This document shows positions 1 through 4,479 of a stretch of 5,292 bases of DNA, in pieces (within the stretch, counting starts at the first letter, position 1; each line of letters opens with the position of its first letter). The notes under the pieces were generated by a model that worked only from the letters and a program-made list of their open reading frames with translations, was not told the DNA's origin and searched no databases. The DNA is taken from assembly GCA_022736605.1 (NCBI GenBank), contig DZDB01000124.1:1-5292 (forward strand), read 5' to 3'. Origin of the DNA: Sideroxydans lithotrophicus. Its GTDB lineage: Bacteria > Pseudomonadota > Gammaproteobacteria > Burkholderiales > Sulfuriferulaceae. Both the position numbers and the translations under genes were made by a program.

Positions 1-69
1 GCGCAAAAGGATGGCCGGGCGGTGAAATCGCTGGTGGTGATTAAGGTGAAGTACGCGCTGGAACCGTGA
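1..69 (+). CDS. C-terminal end of a truncated gene, possibly a TonB-family energy transducer
   Basis: Frame 1 is open from the window edge to a TGA at 67-69 and gives the last 22 residues of a protein. The tail reads KDGRAVKSLVVIKVKYALEP: a polar turn with a PV/AV-type pair, then an alternating hydrophobic strand ending in YALEP. That resembles the final beta-strand of TonB C-terminal domains, which commonly end in DG-x-PV-x-S-x-V-x-I-x-V-x-F/Y-x-L. TonB carries proton-motive energy to outer-membrane receptors. Only the tail is visible, so the family call is an inference from pattern and could be wrong; that a gene ends here is better supported. It converges on the leftward gene at 120-314, with about 50 bp between. 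A weak bulged hairpin near 73-92 has no T-run, so I do not call a terminator. Confidence 0.4.
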   Translation, partial: AQKDGRAVKSLVVIKVKYALEP

Positions 70-119
70 GTTTGAGCGTGTGTAAACGGCTCAGAGGTGT
101 TCGCGCGTTGACTGGAACA

Positions 120-314
120 TTATTTGGCGCGCGGTACGGGCAGCGGGGCGTCGCTGCCCAACGACAATGCCCACTCCTTAACCTCGGTATGCGCCACAAC
201 ACGGTCTGCGTCGATTGCTGCCAGCCCCGCACGCGTCAGCCGGTATTTTTCCGCTTCGCGCGCGATAAACAAAGCCGGTGCCTGTTTAACGACCCGGCTG
301 CCAGCGCGCCTCAT
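120..314 (-). pseudogene. Short CopG/RHH-type regulator (antitoxin-like), apparently missing its N-terminus
   Basis: This leftward frame of 64 residues begins at an ATG (312-314) that overlaps the mltA stop as ATGA and ends at TAA (120-122). Its C-terminal two thirds have a form common in proteobacterial CopG/RHH antitoxins: FIAREAEKYRLT, then an AGLAAIDADRVVAHTEVKEW segment, then LGSDAPLPVP. Residues 7-17 (SRVVKQAPALF) align with the second helix of an RHH fold. The beta-strand and first helix, which form the DNA-binding sheet, are absent, so the protein is unlikely to bind DNA as a normal RHH dimer. No frameshifted N-terminus is visible upstream, where mltA occupies the sequence. I read it as a remnant of an antitoxin gene cut at the mltA boundary, with the ATG probably fortuitous. 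Alternatively it is an intact small gene translationally coupled to mltA. No cognate toxin follows it. Confidence 0.55.
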
Positions 315-1573
315 TTTTTCACCACTTTCGCGCTCGACGCCAGCGGCACCGCCAGCGTAGTCGGCACTGCCATGCCCTTGGGCAGCATCACCCACATCTG
401 GCCGGTCTGCTTCATCGAACCGGCTTTTTGGCCTGCCGCATCACCAAATCCCCAGAAATAATCGGCACGCACGTTGCCGCGTATCGCGCCGCCGGTATCC
501 TGCGCCACCACCAGCCGGTTCAGCGGCTGGTTGGTAAACGGGATCGTCGTTGCCAGCCACACTGGTGCGCCCAGTGGAATGGCGCGCGCATCGACCGCAA
601 TGCTGCGCTCGCCGGTGAGCGGCACGCCCAGCGCGCCGAGCGGGCCGTTGTCGCTGGCGGGCAGTTCGCGGAAAAACACGAAACTCGGATTTTGCGCCAG
701 CAGTTCCGGCAATTTGGCCGGATTGTTTTTGCCCCATTGCTTGATGTTCTGCATCGAGGTTTGCGCCAGCGGCAACTCACCGCGATCCGCCAGCACCCGG
801 CCGATCGAGCGGTACGGATAGCCGTTCTGGTCGGCGTAACCGACGCGCATCAGGCTGCCGTCGGGCAGTTTGATGCGCCCCGATCCCTGAATCTGCAAGA
901 AAAACGCCTCGACCGGGTCGTCCACCCACACCAGTTCATTGCCCTTGAGCGGGTCACTGGCGGTGTCGATTTCGTTGCGTGTCAAATACGGCACGACTTT
1001 GTTGCCTTGCAGGCGCCCGCGCAGGCGCATGGACTTGAGTTCCGGGTAGATGCTGCCGAGGTCGATGGTCAACAGATCCGGCGGCACGCCATATAAGGGC
1101 ACGCTGTATTTGGCGCTGGGGGTGCGGCTGCCGTGCAGCAGCGGTTCGTAATAGCCGGTCACCAGGCCGTTGGCGTCACCGTCTGGCTGGCGCGATTGAT
1201 AGAGCGTGAAATTGTCCTGAAAATAGTCGCGCACCGCCGCCGCATCGGTGGGGTTCAGGTTAATCGCAACAGCGCACACCTCGCGCCATGCCGGGCGATT
1301 TTTCAGCGTGCTGCACGATTGCAGCCAGGCGGGCCAGGCGGCCAGCAGCTTGTCATCCTGCCAGCCCGGCAGCGCGCCCCAGTCGGCGGCGCTCAGATTG
1401 GGGGTGATGGCCGGAACCGGTGGTGGTGTGACCGGCGGGGTCACTGGCGGCGCTGGTGTCACCACTGGCGGCTGCGGTTTGGGCGTCACTGTCGGTATGG
1501 GTTGCGGCTGCGTGGCGCAGCCGCCCAGCGCGAGGGCGGTCAATACGAAAGCTGTGCGAAGCAGGTGTCTCAT
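311..1573 (-). CDS. mltA: Membrane-bound lytic murein transglycosylase A (MltA), outer-membrane lipoprotein
   Basis: MltA cleaves the MurNAc-GlcNAc bond of peptidoglycan, leaving 1,6-anhydro-MurNAc ends, and acts at the inner face of the outer membrane. The protein has 420 residues from the ATG at 1571-1573. This start gives a lipoprotein signal (MRHLLRTAFVLTALALGGC) with lipidated Cys19; Ala at +2 fits outer-membrane sorting. An upstream in-frame ATG at 1616-1618 would put a charged stretch before the signal and is less likely. Residues 20-59 are a Pro/Thr/Val tether with repeated VTPP units. An LPGW-QDD segment follows, then the MltA domain with TGYYEP at 139-144. The C-terminal 3D domain has Asp328 in VDARAIPLG, Asp359 in QDTGGAIRG and Asp371 in ADYFWGFG; one of these should match catalytic Asp308 of E. 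coli MltA. The sequence is intact. Length exceeds that of the E. coli protein, partly because of the tether. No strong Shine-Dalgarno precedes the start. It is divergent from the gene at 1617. Confidence 0.96.
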   Translation of the reverse strand: MRHLLRTAFVLTALALGGCATQPQPIPTVTPKPQPPVVTPAPPVTPPVTPPPVPAITPNLSAADWGALPGWQDDKLLAAWPAWLQSCSTLKNRPAWREVCAVAINLNPTDAAAVRDYFQDNFTLYQSRQPDGDANGLVTGYYEPLLHGSRTPSAKYSVPLYGVPPDLLTIDLGSIYPELKSMRLRGRLQGNKVVPYLTRNEIDTASDPLKGNELVWVDDPVEAFFLQIQGSGRIKLPDGSLMRVGYADQNGYPYRSIGRVLADRGELPLAQTSMQNIKQWGKNNPAKLPELLAQNPSFVFFRELPASDNGPLGALGVPLTGERSIAVDARAIPLGAPVWLATTIPFTNQPLNRLVVAQDTGGAIRGNVRADYFWGFGDAAGQKAGSMKQTGQMWVMLPKGMAVPTTLAVPLASSAKVVKK

Positions 1574-1602
1574 GCGAAAATCATCGTCATTCAAGGTTTC
1601 CG

Positions 1603-1610
1603 AGTATAAC
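1603..1610. promoter_or_regulatory. Overlapping divergent -10 boxes for mltA and the 1617 gene
   Basis: The two divergent start codons are 43 bp apart. On the minus strand, 1603-1608 reads TATACT, preceded by TG and one base, which makes an extended -10 (TGTTATACT). It would start mltA mRNA about 20 bases before the mltA ATG. On the plus strand, 1605-1610 reads TATAAC and sits six bases before the ATG at 1617, so a transcript from it would be essentially leaderless. The boxes share four bases, so polymerase could use only one at a time. No good -35 is seen on either strand. The minus-strand element is the stronger candidate. Confidence 0.45.
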
Positions 1611-1616
1611 AAAGCC

Positions 1617-1865
1617 ATGACTGCACCTTACCAAGCCGTGCCGCGCTTTTATCTGGAGCGCATCACCATCGCCGCGCTGTGCAACGAATTCATGGACTTG
1701 CACTGGCATGACCTTGCCAGCAACATGAATTACATGGAACGCGTGTGGCCGCTGGAAGTCACCACCGAAAACGGCGCCGAATACCTGCAGGCGCGCACGG
1801 CGGCGGGCGAACCCGTCAGCATCCGGCTGGATCTGATCCGTAATTTCCCCACGCCGATGAAATAG
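1617..1865 (+). CDS. Small protein, possibly related to the Rho-binding antiterminator Rof/YaeO
   Basis: The gene encodes 82 residues (ATG 1617, TAG 1863-1865). The C-terminal half, residues 54-78 (GAEYLQ, then AAGE, then IRLDLIRNF), resembles the last strands of Rof, whose E. coli member has an EYL, AAGE, LRLDKI series as I recall it. Rof is about 84 residues and blocks Rho-dependent termination by binding Rho. The N-terminal half starts PYQAV, loosely like the family's YQPI, but lacks the usual I-[SN]-C-D motif, so the assignment is tentative and Rho binding should not be assumed. The start is uncertain. ATG 1617 has no Shine-Dalgarno but lies six bases after a TATAAC box. An in-frame ATG at 1572 has an AGCAGGTG-like site (1560-1567) but would overlap the mltA start codon and add 15 poorly fitting residues. 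I prefer 1617. Transcription diverges from mltA. Confidence 0.65.
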   Translation: MTAPYQAVPRFYLERITIAALCNEFMDLHWHDLASNMNYMERVWPLEVTTENGAEYLQARTAAGEPVSIRLDLIRNFPTPMK

Positions 1866-1894
1866 CTGTCGGGCGCTTTTCATCGTGCTAAGAT
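1866..1894 (+). promoter_or_regulatory. Candidate promoter of the RHH-MazF operon (extended -10)
   Basis: An extended -10, TGCTAAGAT, lies at 1886-1894 (TG 1886-1887; hexamer TAAGAT 1889-1894, four of six consensus matches). A weak -35, CTGTCG, is at 1866-1871 with a 17-base spacer. Transcription would begin near 1901, inside the palindrome at 1895-1912, leaving a leader of about 27 bases before the GTG start. Confidence 0.45.
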
Positions 1895-1912
1895 ACGCTA
1901 TACGTATAGCGT
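1895..1912. promoter_or_regulatory. 18-bp perfect palindrome, probable autoregulatory operator of the RHH-MazF module
   Basis: ACGCTATACGTATAGCGT is a perfect inverted repeat centred between 1903 and 1904. It lies just downstream of the extended -10 and ends three bases before the ribosome-binding site of the antitoxin. RHH antitoxins usually bind such palindromes as dimers or tetramers, alone or with toxin, to repress their own operon. The symmetry is directly visible; the operator role is inferred from position. Confidence 0.7.
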
Positions 1913-1927
1913 GTTAAGAGGTGTGTC

Positions 1928-2158
1928 GTGCATAAGAAAATGACCATTACGCTGGATGAGGCAGTGTATGAAGGCTTGTATCGCACTGTCGGCAAGCGAC
2001 GCATGAGCCAGTTCATCGAGGATTTGCTCAGGCCACATGTGCTGGGCGGGGCGCTTGAGGCGGGCTATCAGGCCATGGCGCTGGACGTCGAGCGCGAGTC
2101 GCAGGCGCTGGAATGGAGCAACGGCCTGATTAAAGACCTGGCCGATGAAGCGCGGTGA
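1928..2158 (+). CDS. RHH antitoxin of a MazF-type TA module
   Basis: This 76-residue protein should neutralise the MazF-like toxin encoded by the next gene and repress the operon. Residues 4-9 (KMTITL) form the expected DNA-contacting beta-strand, 10-21 the first helix, then a VGKRR turn, and 26-36 (MSQFIEDLLRP) the second helix, which is a standard ribbon-helix-helix order. The tail from about 40 to 76 is acidic and Glu-rich, suited to wrapping the toxin. The start is GTG at 1928, chosen because AAGAGGTG (1916-1923) sits four bases upstream; the ATG at 1940 would be too far from it and would cut the strand. The stop at 2156-2158 lies inside the toxin gene, giving a 14-base overlap that points to coupled translation. 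It is not an AbrB-fold MazE, unlike the second mazEF of this window. Confidence 0.88.
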   Translation: MHKKMTITLDEAVYEGLYRTVGKRRMSQFIEDLLRPHVLGGALEAGYQAMALDVERESQALEWSNGLIKDLADEAR

Positions 2159-2471
2159 AGTCTGGTGGGTAGCGTTCGACCCTGCGCTCGGGAGTGAAAT
2201 CCGCAAGCGCCGTCCGGCAGTGATCGTCAGCAACGATGCCGCCAATCGCAATCTGGCGCGCGTGGTGGTGGTGCCGCTGACCAGCAATGCGGCGCGTCTT
2301 TACCCCGGTGAAGCGCCAGTAACAATAGCCGGACAGCCAGCCAAGGCAATGGCGGATCAGATCATGGCAGCAGATAAAATGCGCTTGACAAGCCAGCTCG
2401 ACACCTTGAGCAAAGCCGACATGCTGGCCCTGGAAGATGCGATGCTGGTGCACCTCGGTTTACCCAGATAG
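2145..2471 (+). CDS. MazF/PemK-family endoribonuclease toxin
   Basis: The 108-residue protein carries the PemK/MazF fold signature: RGEVWWVAFDP (3-13), GSEIRKRRPAVIVSND (16-31), VVVVPLTSN (40-48) and ADQIMAADKMRL (70-81). Arg23, just before Pro24, and Thr46 occupy the positions of the catalytic Arg and Thr/Ser of MazF enzymes, which cut single-stranded mRNA at short sequence motifs and halt growth. The length is normal and no lesion is seen, so it should be active. It overlaps the upstream RHH antitoxin gene by 14 bases in another frame, so it probably depends on antitoxin translation. The GEVWWV type with an RHH partner is a different subfamily from the E. coli-like MazF at 3731-4066. The recognition sequence cannot be read from the protein. 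Confidence 0.93.
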   Translation: MKRGEVWWVAFDPALGSEIRKRRPAVIVSNDAANRNLARVVVVPLTSNAARLYPGEAPVTIAGQPAKAMADQIMAADKMRLTSQLDTLSKADMLALEDAMLVHLGLPR

Positions 2472-2517
2472 CGGGCGCGTTATTTTTTATTAAAGGCAGG
2501 TAACAGGAGCCGTGCGC

Positions 2518-2619
2518 ATGGAACACAACATCTGGAATGGATTTGGCTGGCTGATTTTTGAAGCCGCAGTGGCATTGGCGCTGCTGATTGGCATTGTGGT
2601 GTGGACGCTGCGCAAATAG
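2518..2619 (+). CDS. 33-residue single-span membrane protein of unknown function
   Basis: The ATG at 2518 follows AACAGGAG (2502-2509), an excellent ribosome-binding site at a normal eight-base distance; an in-frame GTG at 2512 is too close to it. The frame runs 33 codons to TAG at 2617-2619. The product begins MEHNIWNGFGW, then has one hydrophobic helix from about residue 11 to 30 (LIFEAAVALALLIGIVVW), and ends TLRK. The basic C-terminus with an acidic N-terminus predicts an N-out, C-in orientation. I do not recognise a family. It lies 46 bases after the MazF-like stop and 44 bases before the HEPN gene, so it could be a readthrough member of the first operon. A type I-like membrane toxin is conceivable, but no antisense RNA promoter is evident. 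The one interior acidic residue, Glu15, is unusual for a simple anchor. Confidence 0.6.
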   Translation: MEHNIWNGFGWLIFEAAVALALLIGIVVWTLRK

Positions 2620-2628
2620 CGCGAAAGC

Positions 2629-2657
2629 TTGCCAGTGTCGTGCGACTCGCACACAAT
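2629..2657 (+). promoter_or_regulatory. Candidate promoter of the HEPN-MNT operon with an internal palindrome
   Basis: TTGCCA (2629-2634, five of six -35 matches) and CACAAT (2652-2657, four of six -10 matches) are 17 bases apart. Between them lies the inverted repeat GTGCGA-C-TCGCAC (2640-2652), well placed for a repressor. The -10 ends six bases before the ATG at 2664, so the transcript would have almost no leader. This matches the lack of a Shine-Dalgarno sequence. Confidence 0.5.
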
Positions 2658-2663
2658 CCATGT

Positions 2664-3071
2664 ATGGATAAACAACGCTTTACACAACGTCAGCAAGACC
2701 TGTTGCGTGCGGTGACGCGGCTGCAAGAGGCAGTATCCGAGCCGGTTGACAGCAGTATCTTGCGCGACGCGACCATCCAGCGGTTTGAATTCAGCTTTGA
2801 AATCGCCTGGAAAACCATGCAAGCCTATCTGCTCCACCAGGGCATCGAGGCCGCTGGCCCGCGCCAGACGCTCAAGCAAGCTTTTGTGGCTGGGCTGATC
2901 GCCACACCGGAGGCCGCCGACACCTGGCTTGCCATGCTGGATGACCGTAATCTCACCACGCACACTTACCGCGAAGCGCTGGCCGAATCCATCGTTGCCC
3001 ACATCCGGCAGCGCTATGTCAGCCAGCTTCACGAACTGGCTGACCGCATCGCAAAACTAGCGCTCGATTGA
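2664..3071 (+). CDS. HEPN-domain protein, HI0074/HepT-like (nucleotidyltransferase substrate-binding family; probable RNase toxin)
   Basis: The 135-residue all-helical protein has the family's hallmark block RDATIQRFEFSFEIAWK (34-50) and an Arg-X4-His-X-Tyr motif at Arg95, His100 and Tyr102 (in DDRNLTTHTY). In the characterised HepT/MntA TA system this motif is the RNase active site, and its Tyr is AMPylated by the MNT partner to switch the toxin off. By homology this protein is a likely toxin, though the HI0074 branch was originally named as a substrate-binding subunit. ATG 2664 was chosen because upstream in-frame codons have no ribosome-binding site, the family normally starts near here, and a promoter ends just before it. 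The MNT gene follows after 13 bases, as a two-gene operon. The sequence is complete. Confidence 0.88.
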   Translation: MDKQRFTQRQQDLLRAVTRLQEAVSEPVDSSILRDATIQRFEFSFEIAWKTMQAYLLHQGIEAAGPRQTLKQAFVAGLIATPEAADTWLAMLDDRNLTTHTYREALAESIVAHIRQRYVSQLHELADRIAKLALD

Positions 3072-3084
3072 TACTGCACTGACC

Positions 3085-3375
3085 ATGCTGCAACTACGCC
3101 AACAAGACCGGCACACCTTGCAAACCACGCTGGCACGCTTTCCTGAAGTGCAGCAAGCCTGGGTGTTTGGTTCGCGCGCCACCGGCCAGGCGCGACGCGC
3201 CTCTGACATTGATCTTGCGCTGGACGTGCCTGACGTTTCGCCTGCGCGCTGGCACGCATTGCTCGATGCACTGGAACACGCACCCATTATCTACACGCTC
3301 GACATCGTTCGTCTGAATACGCTCGATGATGCCGCGCTGAAGCAGGCCATATTGCGTGACCGGATAGCGCTTTAA
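3085..3375 (+). CDS. MNT-domain minimal nucleotidyltransferase, HI0073/MntA-like (antitoxin partner)
   Basis: The 96-residue protein holds a textbook nucleotidyltransferase motif GS-X10-D-X-D: Gly29-Ser30, then Asp41 and Asp43 in SDIDLAL. A third metal-binding Asp is probably Asp73 in YTLDIV. MNT proteins of TA systems transfer AMP from ATP to the HEPN partner and so neutralise it. All catalytic residues are present, so activity is expected. There is no clear Shine-Dalgarno before ATG 3085, so translation is probably coupled to the HEPN gene 13 bases upstream. The protein ends RDRIAL; relatives often run a few residues further, and a VapC remnant starts within about 12 bases of the stop. The extreme C-terminus may therefore have been trimmed by a recombination event, without touching the core. 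Confidence 0.9.
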   Translation: MLQLRQQDRHTLQTTLARFPEVQQAWVFGSRATGQARRASDIDLALDVPDVSPARWHALLDALEHAPIIYTLDIVRLNTLDDAALKQAILRDRIAL

Positions 3376-3386
3376 GGAAGCGGTGG

Positions 3387-3695
3387 TTTTCCCTCGCAGG
3401 CAGCATCGGCGAGATCGAACGTGGCATTGAAAAAAAGCGTCAGACCGAACCCGCGTTTGCCGATGCGCTGAGTCAGTGGCTGGAGCGTTTGCTCTATCTG
3501 TATGGCGACAGGATTTTGCCCGTGTCATCCGCAATCGCACGCCGCTGGGGCGCACTCTCCGCACGGCCTGGGCACGATGGTGCAGATTTGCTGATTGCGG
3601 CCACCGCGCTCACGCACGGCCTCAAAGTTGCCACCCGCAATGTGCGCCACTTCGTACCGAGCGGGGTGGAGACAATCAATCCCTTTGACGATTGA
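3387..3695 (+). pseudogene. VapC-type PIN-domain toxin, 5'-truncated remnant
   Basis: Read in the frame ending at TGA 3693-3695, this stretch gives about 102 residues of a PIN-domain RNase: FSLAGSIGEIERGIEKK, LYGDRILPV, RRWGALSARPGHDGADLL, IAATAL, KVATRNVRHF and NPFDD. The GEIERGI glutamate and the GADLL aspartate are active-site acids of VapC. The first acid (the N-terminal DTN strand) and about 35 to 40 leading residues are missing, and the frame upstream runs into the MNT gene with no matching sequence. A TTG at 3489 could begin a shorter frame, but that would lose still more of the fold. The enzyme should be dead. No VapB antitoxin is beside it. The clean body without internal stops suggests a fairly recent loss of the 5' end. 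Confidence 0.88.
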
Positions 3696-3730
3696 GCCTG
3701 TCGTTAAATCGAGTCACTGCGTGTATGCAA

Positions 3731-4066
3731 CTACGCGCCAATCAGCGCGCGTGCCTTTGCGCGCACCTGCGCCAGTTCATCCGGCGTCACACAGCCTTTG
3801 CGGCTGGCCTTGCGCACGCCCCAATCCAGGCTTTTGATCTGGTCAGACAATGCCGCACTCGGGCGTTCGCCCGCAATCAACACCTCGAACGGATAGCCCT
3901 TGATCTGCGTCGTCAGCGGGCAGCACAGCATCAAGCCGGTCTTGCCGTTGTAACTGGCCGGGCTGAGCACCAGCGCAGGTCGATGCCCGGCCTGCTCGTG
4001 TCCGGCTTGTGGGTCAAACTGTAGCCAGACAATATCGCCCGCCGCCGGAATGTAGCGACGGACCAT
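3731..4066 (-). CDS. mazF: MazF endoribonuclease toxin (E. coli MazF-like)
   Basis: At 111 residues this protein matches E. coli MazF in length and in nearly every conserved block: RYIPAAGDIVWLQFDP (4-19), HEQAGHRPALVLSP (23-36), YNGKTGLMLCCPLTTQIKGY (39-58), PFEV (59-62) and ALSDQIKSLDW (72-82). The family active-site residues fall at the same numbers: Glu24, Arg29 and Thr52. E. coli MazF cuts mRNA at ACA; strong similarity makes a similar specificity plausible but unproven. The start ATG (4064-4066) overlaps the mazE stop as TAATG, so toxin translation is coupled to antitoxin translation. The stop TAG is at 3731-3733, converging on the VapC remnant 35 bases away, with no evident terminator between them. 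It is complete and presumably functional. Confidence 0.97.
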   Translation of the reverse strand: MVRRYIPAAGDIVWLQFDPQAGHEQAGHRPALVLSPASYNGKTGLMLCCPLTTQIKGYPFEVLIAGERPSAALSDQIKSLDWGVRKASRKGCVTPDELAQVRAKARALIGA

Positions 4067-4308
4067 TACAGCAGCTCTTTGCCAACCGGTGCGCCGAAAT
4101 CAGCCCCTGCATGCAGATTTTCCGGCGTGATCGCCGCCAGCAGCGCGGCCAGCTCGGTTTCCGGTGCGCGGATCGGTTCTATCACGATCCGGCCATTTTC
4201 TTCGCGGATATCAATGGCATCATTCAACGCCAGATGCGCTGCCTGCATCACCCCAACCGGAATGCGCACCGACGCGCTGTTGCCCCATTTTTTTACGATG
4301 ACACGCAT
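4066..4308 (-). CDS. mazE: MazE antitoxin (AbrB/SpoVT swapped-hairpin type)
   Basis: This 80-residue antitoxin binds MazF and, as a dimer through its N-terminal swapped-hairpin domain, represses the operon. The DNA-binding signature VKKWGNSASVRIP (5-17) and the following strands, to IVIEPIR at 41-47, match E. coli MazE. The C-terminal ITPENLHAGADFGAPVGKE (60-78) is the segment that lies along the MazF groove and blocks its active site, so the pair is cognate. The ATG (4306-4308) has a strong ribosome-binding site, GAGGAGA, on the minus strand about 5 bases upstream. The TAA stop overlaps the mazF start. Being first in the operon with the better ribosome-binding site fits the excess of antitoxin that such modules need. 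Confidence 0.96.
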   Translation of the reverse strand: MRVIVKKWGNSASVRIPVGVMQAAHLALNDAIDIREENGRIVIEPIRAPETELAALLAAITPENLHAGADFGAPVGKELL

Positions 4309-4340
4309 AAAGTCTCCTCAAGTACCGGCAGATGCGATGC

Positions 4341-4369
4341 AGGTTATCAAACCAGCTTGTTTGTGTCAA
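4341..4369 (-). promoter_or_regulatory. Candidate mazEF promoter with palindromic operator
   Basis: On the minus strand a perfect -35, TTGACA, lies at 4364-4369. A -10 follows as TAACCT (4341-4346, 17-base spacer, three matches) or GATAAC (4343-4348, 15-base spacer, four matches). The spacer holds a near-perfect palindrome at 4348-4363, CAAACCAGCTTGTTTG on the plus strand, with one mismatched pair, in a suitable place for MazE or MazE-MazF repression. The predicted leader is about 25 bases. Confidence 0.5.
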
Positions 4370-4410
4370 CAATGTATCAACTTAAGCGTGGTCACCCAGA
4401 GGCACTGGTC

Positions 4411-4425
4411 GCGCAGCCACTGCGC
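4411..4425. repeat. Short inverted repeat in the mazE-porin intergenic region
   Basis: GCGCAG, a three-base gap (CCA) and CTGCGC form a perfect six-pair inverted repeat. It sits about midway in the 277-bp divergent gap (4309-4585) between mazE and the porin. It is followed by an A-run on the plus strand, so it is not an intrinsic terminator in that direction, and no gene would need one here. A regulatory role for the porin is possible but unsupported. Confidence 0.3.
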
Positions 4426-4479
4426 AGTTGCAAAAAAACAACACATTTTCTGCAATTGTCGGTTTTATCGCCTAAACGC

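Noticed and set aside
70..119. Possible bidirectional terminator between the two convergent genes at the left edge
   Set aside because: A seven-pair stem with a bulge can be drawn at about 73-92, but there is no T-run on either strand next to it.
1395..1510. Repetitive GTCACTGGCGG-like DNA, considered as a tandem repeat or CRISPR-like element
   Set aside because: It encodes the Pro/Thr/Val tether of MltA (VTPP units) in frame; the repetition follows from the protein sequence.
428..1609. Long plus-strand frames opposite mltA (428-1096 and 1133-1609)
   Set aside because: They have no recognisable motifs, are rich in Arg/His/Gln/Gly as expected for the reverse of a GC-rich gene, and are fully explained by mltA.
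2472..2490. Possible terminator after the MazF-like gene, with a T-run at 2483-2488
   Set aside because: The T-run is present, but only a three-pair stem can be formed before it, so termination is not supported.
2490..3032. 180-residue minus-strand frame opposite the HEPN gene and the small membrane gene
   Set aside because: The plus strand here encodes a protein with clear HEPN motifs; the reverse frame has no family signature or ribosome-binding site.
3094..3564. 156-residue minus-strand frame across the MNT gene and VapC remnant
   Set aside because: It is the complement of two recognisable coding stretches and is low in recognisable structure.
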